DNA of 64,000 nt, taken from positions 11,649 through 75,648 of the forward strand of contig JAZNMZ010000012.1 in NCBI GenBank assembly GCA_045580005.1, read 5' to 3'. The translations under genes were made by a program, and so were the position numbers. Below the pieces are notes generated by a model, which was not told where the DNA came from, ran no database searches, and saw nothing but the letters and a program-made list of their open reading frames with translations. Within the stretch, counting starts at the first letter, position 1. Each line of letters begins with the position of its first letter. This DNA is from UMGS1052 sp045580005 (GTDB lineage Bacteria; Bacillota; Clostridia; Oscillospirales; CAG-382). Positions 1 to 8,354 of this stretch are shown in pieces.

Positions 1-990
1 AACTGTTGCAACAATGCCGTTTTTTTCGAGAATCTTCACAAAATTCTCGATGGCCGCCTTTCCGCTCTTGCGGTAATCCCGTCCGTCAACAGTGTTGAGC
101 GGAATGAGATTGACATGGCACAGCATACCCGAAAGGAGCTTTGCAAGTTGCCCTGCCGCCTCGGGTGAGTCGTTGTTGTTTTCAATCATTGTGTATTCAA
201 AAGATATGCGTCTGCCGCCATTTTGTGTATACTCCCTGCAGGCTGCAATAAGCTCGTCGAGGCTGTATTTTTTTGCAATCGGCATAAGTTTTTCGCGCAT
301 CTCCTGATTTGGCGCGTGCAGTGAAATTGACAATGTCAGCGGGATATCAAGCTCAGAAAGCTTTTTTATTCCCGGAACAAGTCCACAAGTTGAGAGCGAA
401 ATGTGACGGTAGCCGATATTGAGCCCATCCTTGTCGTTTACAAGATGCAAAAACTTTATTACATTGTTAAAATTATCAAGAGGCTCGCCTATTCCCATCA
501 TAACGATATTTGAAATCCGCTCGCCTGTATCCTTTGTTGTTACAAGCACCTGTCCAAGCATCTCGGACGGTGTAAGATTTCTTGTGAATCCCGCTATGGT
601 CGAGGCACAAAAAGAGCACCCCATTCTGCAGCCCGCCTGCGAGGAAATGCATATCGTGTTGCCGTGCTTATACTTCATAAACACGCTTTCAATACACTCT
701 CCGTCGTAAAGTTCAAAAAGATACTTCACGGTACCGTCGAGCTTTGATACAAATTTTTTGCTGACACGGGGCAGCGCTATGTAGCACTCCTTTTCCAGTA
801 TTTCGCGCAGGGACTTTGAAAGATTTGTCATCCCGTCAAAATCCGACACTCCCCCATGAAGCCACGAGAAAATCTGTCCCGCTCTGAATTTTTCGATTTT
901 TACCCCATACTTTTCCGAAAGCTCAGCCAAGAGAGCTGATATTTCGTCTTTTGTGAGGCTCAAAATGTCTGTCTTTTGTAGTTCACTCAT
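1..990 (-). CDS. rlmN: 23S rRNA (adenine2503-C2)-methyltransferase RlmN, C-terminus cut by window edge
   Basis: Radical SAM enzyme that methylates C2 of A2503 in 23S rRNA and, in characterised members, A37 of some tRNAs. The reading frame starts at an ATG at 990 and runs off the left edge, so about 330 residues are present. The signature GCRMGCSFC supplies the CxxxCxxC iron-sulfur ligands near residues 119-126; the family-typical stretches SQAGC, VIMGIGEPLDN and SLHAPN follow in order. The start overlaps the rsmB stop in an ATGA arrangement, which points to translational coupling. It is the last visible gene of the operon that begins with yicC. Family assignment is secure; the remaining C-terminal residues lie outside the window. 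Confidence 0.96.
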   Translation of the reverse strand, partial: MSELQKTDILSLTKDEISALLAELSEKYGVKIEKFRAGQIFSWLHGGVSDFDGMTNLSKSLREILEKECYIALPRVSKKFVSKLDGTVKYLFELYDGECIESVFMKYKHGNTICISSQAGCRMGCSFCASTIAGFTRNLTPSEMLGQVLVTTKDTGERISNIVMMGIGEPLDNFNNVIKFLHLVNDKDGLNIGYRHISLSTCGLVPGIKKLSELDIPLTLSISLHAPNQEMREKLMPIAKKYSLDELIAACREYTQNGGRRISFEYTMIENNNDSPEAAGQLAKLLSGMLCHVNLIPLNTVDGRDYRKSGKAAIENFVKILEKNGIVATV

Positions 991-2291
991 ACTTTTCTCA
1001 CAATTTTTGCTATAAAGAATCCGTCAGTTCCCATCTCATCGGGGAAAAGCGTTTTCATTCCCTCTTTTGCGTCAAGGCAGAAGTCGGGATTTTCGTTCAA
1101 AAATCTTTCTACAACCCGCTCGTTTTCTGCCTTTTTGAGAGTGCAGGTTGAGTATACGATAAAGCCGTCGGGCTTTATATATCTGCTTGCAGCGCACAAA
1201 ATTTCATACTGTATCTGCGGCAGTCTTTCGGTCTCGCAAAGGGGCTTGAATTTGATATCCGGCTTCTTTGCTATAACTCCCAGACCAGAGCAGGGTACAT
1301 CGCATATAACTGCGTCTGCTTTTTCGATAAGAGTCTGATCAATCACTCTTGCGTCGTGTGCTGAAATTTCCATACAGTCGGATATACCGAGCCTCTGTGC
1401 TCCCGACATCACAAGGCTGAGCTTGTTCTCGTGCAGATCACGCGCTATGATTTTACACTTACCGCCGAGATTTATCGCTGCAGAGAAGCTCTTGCCGCCC
1501 GGGCAAGCACAAAGGTCGAGCACAAGTCCTCCCTCGGAAATGGTATTCTTATTTATGAGCGAGCACGCCATCTGCGACGCCTCGTCCTGCAAAAAGAACA
1601 GTCCCTCAGAAAAGCCGTAAAGCTGCTCTACAGGGAAAGACCCCGAAAGCTTTATTCCTCCGTCACAAAGAGTGCTCGGACTTGCAATCCTGCCGAGAGA
1701 GTCGAGCATTTTTTCTCTCGTAATTTTAATTTCGTTAACTCTGAGTGTCATACTCTGCGAGTAGTTGCCAAAATGCTGTGCAAGGCTCTGTGCCTTGTCC
1801 CTGCCGTAGTCTGCGCTCCACAACTCAAGTATCTCCTGCGGAACTCCCGACAGGAGTGATGCCGAGCGCATACCGCCCTCGCTCCTCATAAGCTCAAAGA
1901 GCCTTTCCTTGCTTTTTGAAGCAGTACGCAGAACTGCATTTACAAATCCGACAGAGCTCTTGGGGCAATAACGCTTTGCGAGCTCTACCGATTCATTACA
2001 AGCGGCAGAGTCGGGCACTCTGTCCATAAAGAGAATCTGATAAATCCCTGTTCTCACAAGGCACAGAACCATATTGTCTATATCGGAGGTTTTTCTCTCA
2101 GAAATTTTTTCGATACAATAGTCGATAGTTATCATGCGCTCGATTGTTCCGTAAAAAAGCGCCGTAAAGAAGCTCTTGTCAAGTCCCTCAAACTTATACT
2201 TTTTTATAACCGTCGAAAGCTCGATATTTGAATATCTTCCGTTTCTCAGGCAGGAATTAACTGATAGCAACGCAGCTTGTCTTGGTGTCAA
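987..2291 (-). CDS. rsmB: 16S rRNA (cytosine967-C5)-methyltransferase RsmB
   Basis: Makes m5C967 in 16S rRNA using SAM. The 434 residues match the family in length: an N-terminal NusB-like RNA-binding domain (about 1-140) and a C-terminal Rossmann methyltransferase. The SAM-binding motif LDLCACPGGKS lies near residue 255, DVPCSGLG with one conserved Cys near 334, and YSTCTL with the second Cys near 380. The start appears to be TTG at 2291, eight bases after GAGAGG. This gives the family-like beginning MTPRQAAL; no ATG nearby fits. It sits 24 bases downstream of the zinc peptidase gene and overlaps rlmN by four bases, as in the usual Bacillota fmt-rsmB-rlmN order. Confidence 0.95.
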   Translation of the reverse strand: MTPRQAALLSVNSCLRNGRYSNIELSTVIKKYKFEGLDKSFFTALFYGTIERMITIDYCIEKISERKTSDIDNMVLCLVRTGIYQILFMDRVPDSAACNESVELAKRYCPKSSVGFVNAVLRTASKSKERLFELMRSEGGMRSASLLSGVPQEILELWSADYGRDKAQSLAQHFGNYSQSMTLRVNEIKITREKMLDSLGRIASPSTLCDGGIKLSGSFPVEQLYGFSEGLFFLQDEASQMACSLINKNTISEGGLVLDLCACPGGKSFSAAINLGGKCKIIARDLHENKLSLVMSGAQRLGISDCMEISAHDARVIDQTLIEKADAVICDVPCSGLGVIAKKPDIKFKPLCETERLPQIQYEILCAASRYIKPDGFIVYSTCTLKKAENERVVERFLNENPDFCLDAKEGMKTLFPDEMGTDGFFIAKIVRKV

Positions 2292-2315
2292 AATAGTGTC
2301 CTCTCAAATTAAGAT

Positions 2316-2993
2316 TTATCTTCTGCGGTTTACAAGCGAAAGCATTCTCAAAAGGTTGAGTACCGATACTGCAAGTGCCGCAACATAAGTGAGCGCAGCG
2401 GCGGTAAGCGTCTTTCTTGCGCTGCCAAGGTCCTCGTCCGAGAGTCTGCCAAAAGAGCGAAGAGCTGACATTGCTCTTGAGCTCGCATTAAACTCACACG
2501 GAAGTGTAACAAGCTGGAAAAGTGTCGCTGTCGAAAAGAGAATCACTCCGAGCATTGCAAGGTCAGCAATCTGCAAGAGGAGTCCTATTAAAATAAGCGG
2601 CCAGGCAAGATTCGAACCTATCTGGCAAAGAGGAATAATCGCAGTTCTCACTCTTATCGGGAAGTATCCGACAGCATGCTGTACAGCGTGGCCTGCCTCG
2701 TGAGCAGCAACTCCGATTGCAGCGGCGCTTGTGCTGTCATATACACCCTGCGAAAGTCTTATGACATTTGCCTTGGGGTCGTAGTGGTCGGTGAGATTTC
2801 CTGCAACCGTTTCTATTCTCACATTGTTGAGTCCGTTGGTATCAAGAATAATCCTTGCGGCATCCCTGCCTGTGATGCCTGCGTTGTTTTTTACCTTGGA
2901 GTATTTTTTGAATGTGCTCTGCACATTAACCTGCGCCCATCCTGCAAAAAGCATTGCAATAATAAGCAAAAAATAAGTTGTATAGTAGTTCAT
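2316..2993 (-). CDS. YugP-like membrane zinc metallopeptidase (Zn_peptidase_2 family)
   Basis: Predicted membrane-embedded neutral zinc protease of the YugP family; substrates are unknown. The 225-residue protein has an N-terminal membrane helix (about 5-20), the zinc motif HEAGH in AAHEAGHAVQHAVG near residues 97-105, and two or three further hydrophobic helices (about 125-175 and 200-220). The family glutamate region NASSRAM follows the second helix group. The ATG at 2993 is preceded by AAAGGAG. Its place between fmt and rsmB is common in Clostridia, so it is probably co-transcribed with these translation genes. I see nothing that reveals its biological role. Confidence 0.9.
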   Translation of the reverse strand: MNYYTTYFLLIIAMLFAGWAQVNVQSTFKKYSKVKNNAGITGRDAARIILDTNGLNNVRIETVAGNLTDHYDPKANVIRLSQGVYDSTSAAAIGVAAHEAGHAVQHAVGYFPIRVRTAIIPLCQIGSNLAWPLILIGLLLQIADLAMLGVILFSTATLFQLVTLPCEFNASSRAMSALRSFGRLSDEDLGSARKTLTAAALTYVAALAVSVLNLLRMLSLVNRRR

Positions 2994-3016
2994 TTTGTAC
3001 TCCTTTTTTAAAAATG

Positions 3017-3955
3017 TTATGAAAAAATACTGTCTTTACTGATTTTTCTGCCGTTGGCAAGGTCCTTTACCGACAGCTTCTTTGAGCCCTCAAGCTTGAG
3101 CGAGCGGATAAAAACCGCGTCCTTCCCGCAGGCAACAAGCACTCCGTCGGGGGTGATTTCTTCGATTCCGCCGGGAGTCTTCTCGTTTTTCGATTCGCGC
3201 ACCTCGGTGTCATATACCTTTGTCGGTATCCCGTCAAGAAAAGCGTATGCCGCAGGATATGGCGTCATACCTCGGATTTTGTCGTGTACTGCCTTGGCAG
3301 GAAGTGAAAAATCAACCTTTGCTTCTTCCTTTTCGATCTTGGCAGCGTGTGTGGCAAGCAAGGAGTCCTGAGGTATTCTCGGAGCTGTGCCCTCGGCTAT
3401 TGCCTCAACAGTTTTCACGAGAAGTCTGCCGCCAATACGCGCGAGTCTATCCCATACCTCGCCTACCGTTTCATTCTCGCCGATTTCTGTCTTTTCGGCA
3501 AAGATCATATCACCCGTGTCAAGGCCTTTATCCATATACATTGTGGTAACGCCTGTTACTGTCTTTCCGTCAATAACGGCTCTCTGTATCGGAGCGGCTC
3601 CCCTGTATTCGGGAAGCAGTGAGCCGTGTACATTGATACAGCCGTATTCTGGAAAATCAAGCACATACTGCGGAAGAATCTTTCCATAAGCTACAACCGC
3701 TATAATATCGGGAGAGAGCTCATCAAGCAATTCCTGCAGCTCGCCGTTTTTTAAGCTTTCGGGCTGATACACGGTAAGTCCCTTTTCGAGAGCGTACTGC
3801 TTTACCTCGCAAAAAGTAACTTTCATTCCTCTGTTTTTTGCCTTATCGGGCTGGGTAACAACGCCCACCACATTCGCTCCTGCGTCAAGAAGCGCACTGA
3901 GCGAATCTCTTGCAAAGTCGGGCGTACCCATAAATAGTATCTTTAAATCTGTCAA
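3017..3955 (-). CDS. fmt: Methionyl-tRNA formyltransferase
   Basis: Transfers the formyl group from 10-formyl-THF to initiator Met-tRNA. At 312 residues it has the normal length. MGTPDFA at residues 9-15 starts the Rossmann-type formyltransferase domain; NVHGSLLPEYRGAAPIQ (about 107-123) carries the conserved Asn-His pair and TGVTTMYMDKGLDTGD contains the catalytic Asp region. The C-terminal OB-fold-like domain follows residue ~205. The best start is TTG at 3955, eight bases after AAGGAAG; the first ATG would fall inside the conserved MGTPDFA. It is 20 bases downstream of def, the enzyme that later removes the formyl group, so both steps are made from one message. Confidence 0.96.
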   Translation of the reverse strand: MTDLKILFMGTPDFARDSLSALLDAGANVVGVVTQPDKAKNRGMKVTFCEVKQYALEKGLTVYQPESLKNGELQELLDELSPDIIAVVAYGKILPQYVLDFPEYGCINVHGSLLPEYRGAAPIQRAVIDGKTVTGVTTMYMDKGLDTGDMIFAEKTEIGENETVGEVWDRLARIGGRLLVKTVEAIAEGTAPRIPQDSLLATHAAKIEKEEAKVDFSLPAKAVHDKIRGMTPYPAAYAFLDGIPTKVYDTEVRESKNEKTPGGIEEITPDGVLVACGKDAVFIRSLKLEGSKKLSVKDLANGRKISKDSIFS

Positions 3956-3975
3956 CTCTAGTTCTTCCTTTTATT

Positions 3976-4455
3976 TTACTCAAAATCTTCCGGGTCGAGC
4001 ATCTCAAGAGCATTATCTGTATAAAGAACGCCGTCAAGATGGTCGTTCTCGTGGCACAGGCATCTGGCGTAAAGCTCCTTACCTGTGTAAGTGAACTTGT
4101 TACCGTGTCTGTCGGTAGCCTCAACCGTCACAACCATAGGTCTTGATGTTATGCCATACTGTCCGGGAACCGAAAGACATCCCTCCGCCTCTTCCTGATG
4201 GCCCTTTGTTTCAACAATCTTTGGATTTATAAACTCAACTATATCGTGCTCGCCATCTTTGACGCTCTTGTCGATTATAAAAATCCTGCGAAGTACTCCT
4301 ACCTGCGGAGCCGCAAGACCCACGCCACCGGCATCAATGAGAGTTTGCTTCATATCGTCGAGAAGTGTAATAATCCTGGGGGTAATTTCTTCTACCTCAC
4401 GGCATTTTTTGCGGAGAACATCGTCCCCGACTTTAACTATATTAAGCAGAGCCAA
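3976..4455 (-). CDS. def: Peptide deformylase
   Basis: Metalloenzyme that removes the N-formyl group from nascent proteins. All three family motifs are present in 159 residues: GVGLAAPQ (44-51), EGCLS with the metal-binding Cys (91-95) and HENDH with two metal His and the catalytic Glu (135-139). The length fits a type I enzyme. The start appears to be TTG at 4455 behind AGGAGG; this gives MALLNIVKVGDDVLRK, which matches the family N-terminus. The gene lies 30 bases after priA and 20 before fmt in the same operon. Confidence 0.96.
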   Translation of the reverse strand: MALLNIVKVGDDVLRKKCREVEEITPRIITLLDDMKQTLIDAGGVGLAAPQVGVLRRIFIIDKSVKDGEHDIVEFINPKIVETKGHQEEAEGCLSVPGQYGITSRPMVVTVEATDRHGNKFTYTGKELYARCLCHENDHLDGVLYTDNALEMLDPEDFE

Positions 4456-4485
4456 AACTCTTTCCTCCTAACTTTTTTAAAAAAA

Positions 4486-6981
4486 TCAAACATTTGACGG
4501 GTTTACATCTATCGAAAGCGAAACGCTCTCGGGCAGTGACGAAAATTCTGAGTACATTTCACTCAGAAACTGTCGTGTTCTGCCTATATTTTTGCATTTT
4601 ATTATGTATCTTAATCGGTATTTGCCCGAAAGTTTATATACTGTCGCCTCAAAAGGTCCGTATACGATAAGCTTTACATCGCGGTACTCGAGCTTTGCAA
4701 GAGCGTCGAGTCTTTTACCGAACGCCTCGGCTGTGCTTTTTACCTGACTTTCGTTCTCTCCCGAAAAGGTGAAGCTGACAATATCGCAAAAAGGCGGGAA
4801 AACCGCAGCCTTTCTCAGTCTTATCTCCTCGTCATAAAAGGTAGTATAATCCTGCTTTGCCGAAAGGCGCAGTGTACTGTTGTCGGGGCTGTATGTCTGT
4901 ATAACCGCTCTTCCCGGAATCTCTGCTCTGCCGGCACGGCCGAGTACCTGTGTTATAAGCGAAAAGGTCTTTTCGTTAGAGCGGTAGTCATTGAGATACA
5001 AAAGAGCGTCTGCAAGAATGACTCCGACAAGCGAAACTTTGGGAAAATCGTGGCCTTTTGTAACCATCTGTGTTCCGATGAGAATGTCTGCCTCGCCATT
5101 TCTGAAAGAACTGAGTATTTCCTCGTGAGCACGCTTACCCGAGGTTGTGTCTGTATCCATACGCAGTATCCTTGCCGAGGGGTAGGCTTTTTTGAGATTT
5201 TCCTCAAGCATCTGAGTGCCCGAGCCGAGATAGCCTATATGCTCACTGCCGCAGACAGGACATATCTTTGGCAGCTCCGAAGAATATCCGCAATAGTGAC
5301 AGGCGAGTCTTGAGCCTCTATGATACGCCGAGCCATACTTGTGGTAGGTAAGTGATACCGAGCAGTTGGGACACTGAAAGACTCCGCCGCACGAGCGGCA
5401 GGACACAAAGGAATGATATCCCCTGCGGTTTATAAAAAGCACCGTCTGCTCGCCGTTTGCAAGATTTTTGCGTATTTCTCTGTCAAGCTCTTTGCCGATA
5501 AGGTTTGCACCCAAACCGTCGCCTGTGTTCTCGTAGGCGTTTTCGTTTTTCATATCGTAGATGATAACCTCAGGCAGCTTTGCGGTACCATATCTTCTGT
5601 CGAGGGTGACAAGGGTGTACTTGCCGATGCTTGCTTTGTAAAAGGACTCGGAAAGAGGGGTTGCCGATGCGAGCAGCATAAGCGAGCCTGTCTTTGCACA
5701 TCTCATTCTCGCAATATCCCTTGCATGATACTTGGGAGACATATCCGATTTGAACGAGCTTTCCTGCTCCTCGTCTATAACAACAAGTCCAAGATTGCTT
5801 GTGGGCGCAAAAATTGCCGAGCGGGTGCCGATGACAATATCGGCATCTCCCGAATTTATCTTCTGCCAAGCGTCAAGCTTCTCACCTGCCGAGAGTGCCG
5901 AGTGCACAACGGCAACGCGCTGCCTGTATCTGCCCGCAAATATAGCTATAGTCTGGCTTGTGAGTGCAATCTCGGGCACAAGGTATATAACCTGCTTGCC
6001 ATCCGAGATTACCTTGTCAATAAGCTTTAATATTACATTCGTCTTGCCGCTGCCCGTGATACCGTACAAAAGAGCCGCCTTTGCCTCATCCGCTCCATAC
6101 AGCTGTGTGAGGATATCAAGAGCATTCTGCTGACTTTGCGAGAGAGTAAAATCCTCTGTCGGAGGTATGTCCTCTATTTTGTACGGACTTCTGTAATCCT
6201 TTACAGATACAAAGTGTGCCATACCCTTTTTGCAAAGCCCCTTTATTACACTTTCGCCAACCTCGCAGATTTCACACAGCTCCTCAAGCGAGCAAAAACC
6301 GCCGAGAGAGGCGAGCACCTCGAGAGCGTGCTGCTGCTTTTCGGTAAGCTTTTCGGAAAAGCTCTCATCATCAGGCTGACAAAGAATCTCCACAAACTTG
6401 CTTGTTTTCTGATTTGTATGGCAGGATACATCGCTGTTTTTTTTGATATATCCGAGCTTTGTCAGAGATGTAACTGCTGTTTTTGCGCCGTTTCCAAAAT
6501 TTTCACAAAGCTCGCCGAGCGTCACCTTACTGCCCTGTGCAATATAGTGCAGAATACCGAGTGCCGCCTGGTTGAGCCTGGTATAAGTTTCATCGGTAAT
6601 AGCAACTCCGGGGGCAAGGTCATAGTACTCGCCGACCTTTACGGTAATACCTGAAGGCATTACTGTGCGTACCGCCTCGCCGAAAGTGCAAAAGCACTCC
6701 TTTTTCATAAAAAGGCATATCTCAAGCAGATCCTGCTTTAAAAAGAAGTCGGTATCGGGAATATCAGACACAGGCTTCGGAGATTTGTATGCGCACTCAT
6801 CCGACAGCTTTGTGACAATGGCTTTTCTCGGCTTGTTGCCTGTTCCAAAAGGAACAACGGCAAGAGCTCCGACGCGGATTTTTGAGGCAAGCTGCGCAGG
6901 CACAGAATACTCGTATTCCCTGTCGATTTTGTATACAGCGTCAAGAATATATACGCTTGCAAAAAGCTCTTTTTCCTGCAC
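4486..6981 (-). CDS. priA: Primosomal protein N' (PriA helicase)
   Basis: Superfamily 2 DNA helicase that reloads the replisome at stalled forks. The 831 residues include the N-terminal 3'-binding domain (1-~100), a Walker A motif GITGSGKT near 306-313, a Walker B at about 402-406, a zinc-binding insert with eight Cys in four CxxC pairs (about 523-570), and the C-terminal helicase motifs (GTQMVTKGHDFP, LGRAGR). Walker B reads DEEQE rather than the more usual DEEHE. The start is GTG at 6981 directly behind AGGAGGTG. The space before it, where relatives carry coaBC, holds only a weak hairpin. Confidence 0.96.
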   Translation of the reverse strand: MQEKELFASVYILDAVYKIDREYEYSVPAQLASKIRVGALAVVPFGTGNKPRKAIVTKLSDECAYKSPKPVSDIPDTDFFLKQDLLEICLFMKKECFCTFGEAVRTVMPSGITVKVGEYYDLAPGVAITDETYTRLNQAALGILHYIAQGSKVTLGELCENFGNGAKTAVTSLTKLGYIKKNSDVSCHTNQKTSKFVEILCQPDDESFSEKLTEKQQHALEVLASLGGFCSLEELCEICEVGESVIKGLCKKGMAHFVSVKDYRSPYKIEDIPPTEDFTLSQSQQNALDILTQLYGADEAKAALLYGITGSGKTNVILKLIDKVISDGKQVIYLVPEIALTSQTIAIFAGRYRQRVAVVHSALSAGEKLDAWQKINSGDADIVIGTRSAIFAPTSNLGLVVIDEEQESSFKSDMSPKYHARDIARMRCAKTGSLMLLASATPLSESFYKASIGKYTLVTLDRRYGTAKLPEVIIYDMKNENAYENTGDGLGANLIGKELDREIRKNLANGEQTVLFINRRGYHSFVSCRSCGGVFQCPNCSVSLTYHKYGSAYHRGSRLACHYCGYSSELPKICPVCGSEHIGYLGSGTQMLEENLKKAYPSARILRMDTDTTSGKRAHEEILSSFRNGEADILIGTQMVTKGHDFPKVSLVGVILADALLYLNDYRSNEKTFSLITQVLGRAGRAEIPGRAVIQTYSPDNSTLRLSAKQDYTTFYDEEIRLRKAAVFPPFCDIVSFTFSGENESQVKSTAEAFGKRLDALAKLEYRDVKLIVYGPFEATVYKLSGKYRLRYIIKCKNIGRTRQFLSEMYSEFSSLPESVSLSIDVNPSNV

Positions 6982-7021
6982 AAAAATCCACCTCCTGACG
7001 CAAAATCTGCCGAAATCCTCT

Positions 7022-7055
7022 GAAAAAATAAATCCTTATAAAAAGACATATAAGG
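7022..7055 (-). terminator. Weak terminator or attenuator between rpoZ and priA
   Basis: On the minus strand CCTTATA and TATAAGG form a seven-base-pair stem with an eight-base loop, followed by ATTTATTTTTT. The stem is AT-rich, so termination may be partial. It lies in the 156-base gap between rpoZ and priA. Confidence 0.35.
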
Positions 7056-7137
7056 CTGCAAAAAGAATTTTTAAAATCCCATTTCACAACCTTCGCAAAA
7101 ATGTCTATTCCGCAATATGCCGCTACCGAAAACCGTG

Positions 7138-7434
7138 TCAGTCCTCAATACCGTTAAGACCTGCCTTGAGAGCTCTGTCAAGTGTTTTGTCGTCGAGCTT
7201 TATGTCGCCCTCATTGAGCTTGTTGATGGCGATCTTTACAGGCTTATCTTCGAGCGCTTCCTTTTTTGTCAAAGGCGCTGCGCAGGAAGTAATCTTGTCG
7301 GCGTCCTCGAGCTTTTCAAGCTCTGCGTTTCCTATGACATTTGTGATATATCTTGCGCTCTTGGCTGTTGCCACTACAAGAATATATCTGTTGAATTTTC
7401 CCTTTGTGAGTTCGCTGATTGATGGTTTTACCAT
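7138..7434 (-). CDS. rpoZ: RNA polymerase omega subunit
   Basis: Small subunit that aids assembly of RNA polymerase by holding beta-prime. The 98-residue product begins MVKPSISELTKGKFNRYILV and has the core AKSARYITN helix and the KPVKIAINKLNEGDI segment typical of omega. It follows gmk by 32 bases, the near-universal gmk-rpoZ order of Bacillota. The sequence is divergent but position and the N-terminal helix pattern make the call firm. Confidence 0.9.
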   Translation of the reverse strand: MVKPSISELTKGKFNRYILVVATAKSARYITNVIGNAELEKLEDADKITSCAAPLTKKEALEDKPVKIAINKLNEGDIKLDDKTLDRALKAGLNGIED

Positions 7435-7466
7435 AGTCTTTATATCTCCTTAATTTGTTTGCAAAA

Positions 7467-8081
7467 TTATTTACCGTAAAAGTATGTCGAAAGCTGTCCG
7501 TACTGGCTCTTTGGCACAAGAGACGACGCTCTGACTGCCGCAAAGAAATCCGCAACAGCCTCATCCTGCATGCCGCGCTTATTGAATATCACATAGTCGT
7601 AAAGCAGTGCGGAGGGAACCTCTTTGTCCGCAATTGCAAGGCGCTTTCTTATCGTTTCTTCGTTTTCTGTTGCTCTGTCGCGCAGACGCTTCTCAAGCTC
7701 GTCGCGGCTCTCGGGCGTCATAAATATAAATAATGCTTCGGGCAATGTCTTTTTTATCTGCATAGCGCCCTGCACTTCAATCTCAAGTATTACATTCTTT
7801 CCGAGGGCAATGTTCTTTTCAACAAAATCCTTGGGCGTTCCGTAATAATTGCCGTTATATTCTGCGTATTCTATAAATCCGCCCTGGGCAATTCTGTTTT
7901 CAAAATCCTCTTTTGTCACAAAAAAGTAGTGCTTGCCGTCAATCTCTCCGTCTCGCGGAGCTCTTGTGGTGGCAGAAACCGAGTATACAAAGTCGGGCGC
8001 CTTCAACACCTGATTGAGTATTGTGCCCTTTCCCGAGCCCGACGGGCCCGAAACAACTACAAGCTTTCCGCGATTACTCAT
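7467..8081 (-). CDS. gmk: Guanylate kinase
   Basis: Phosphorylates GMP to GDP with ATP. The start at 8081 gives a 204-residue protein, the normal length; it is chosen because GGAGGAAGAAA precedes this ATG, although the frame stays open further upstream inside remA. The P-loop GPSGSGKGT is at residues 12-20, and SVSATTRAPRDGEIDGKHY contains the GMP-binding Ser-Arg region. The gene overlaps the remA stop by eight bases and is followed by rpoZ. Confidence 0.96.
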   Translation of the reverse strand: MSNRGKLVVVSGPSGSGKGTILNQVLKAPDFVYSVSATTRAPRDGEIDGKHYFFVTKEDFENRIAQGGFIEYAEYNGNYYGTPKDFVEKNIALGKNVILEIEVQGAMQIKKTLPEALFIFMTPESRDELEKRLRDRATENEETIRKRLAIADKEVPSALLYDYVIFNKRGMQDEAVADFFAAVRASSLVPKSQYGQLSTYFYGK

Positions 8082-8337
8082 TTTCTTCCTCCTCGTCCTC
8101 GTCGTCACCCGCAACTCTGTTGGATATGGTCTCAGGCTGTATTGCAGAGAGGATGATATGCTCACTGTCGGTAATTATAACCGAGCGTGTGCGTCTGCCA
8201 CAAGTGACATCAATAAGTCTGCCCGTGTCGCGATTATCCTGAATAAGTCTTTTTACCGGTGCGGAATCGGGACTGACAAGAGCCACAACTCTGTCTGCCG
8301 ACACCATATTTCCAAACCCGATATTTATCAGTTGCAT
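8074..8337 (-). CDS. remA: RemA-family regulatory protein (DUF370)
   Basis: In Bacillus subtilis RemA is a DNA-binding ring protein that activates biofilm matrix and osmoprotection genes. This 87-residue homologue opens with the family sequence MQLINIGFGNMVSADRVVAL and contains DNRDTGRLIDVTCGRRTRSV, the conserved Arg-rich DNA-contacting part. It ends in an acidic tail (GDDEDEEEENE), whose coding also supplies the gmk ribosome-binding site. It lies between yicC and gmk as in most Bacillota. Confidence 0.92.
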   Translation of the reverse strand: MQLINIGFGNMVSADRVVALVSPDSAPVKRLIQDNRDTGRLIDVTCGRRTRSVIITDSEHIILSAIQPETISNRVAGDDEDEEEENE

Positions 8338-8354
8338 ATCCTTTACCTCCGGAA

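Noticed and set aside
1431..1859. 142-codon plus-strand frame opposite rsmB
   Set aside because: It lies fully within rsmB, has no ribosome site and no recognisable domain; typical antisense shadow of a GC-biased gene.
2605..2630. T-loop-like GGTTCGAATC on the minus strand
   Set aside because: It is inside the zinc peptidase gene; the flanks do not form a T stem or a cloverleaf, so it is not a tRNA.
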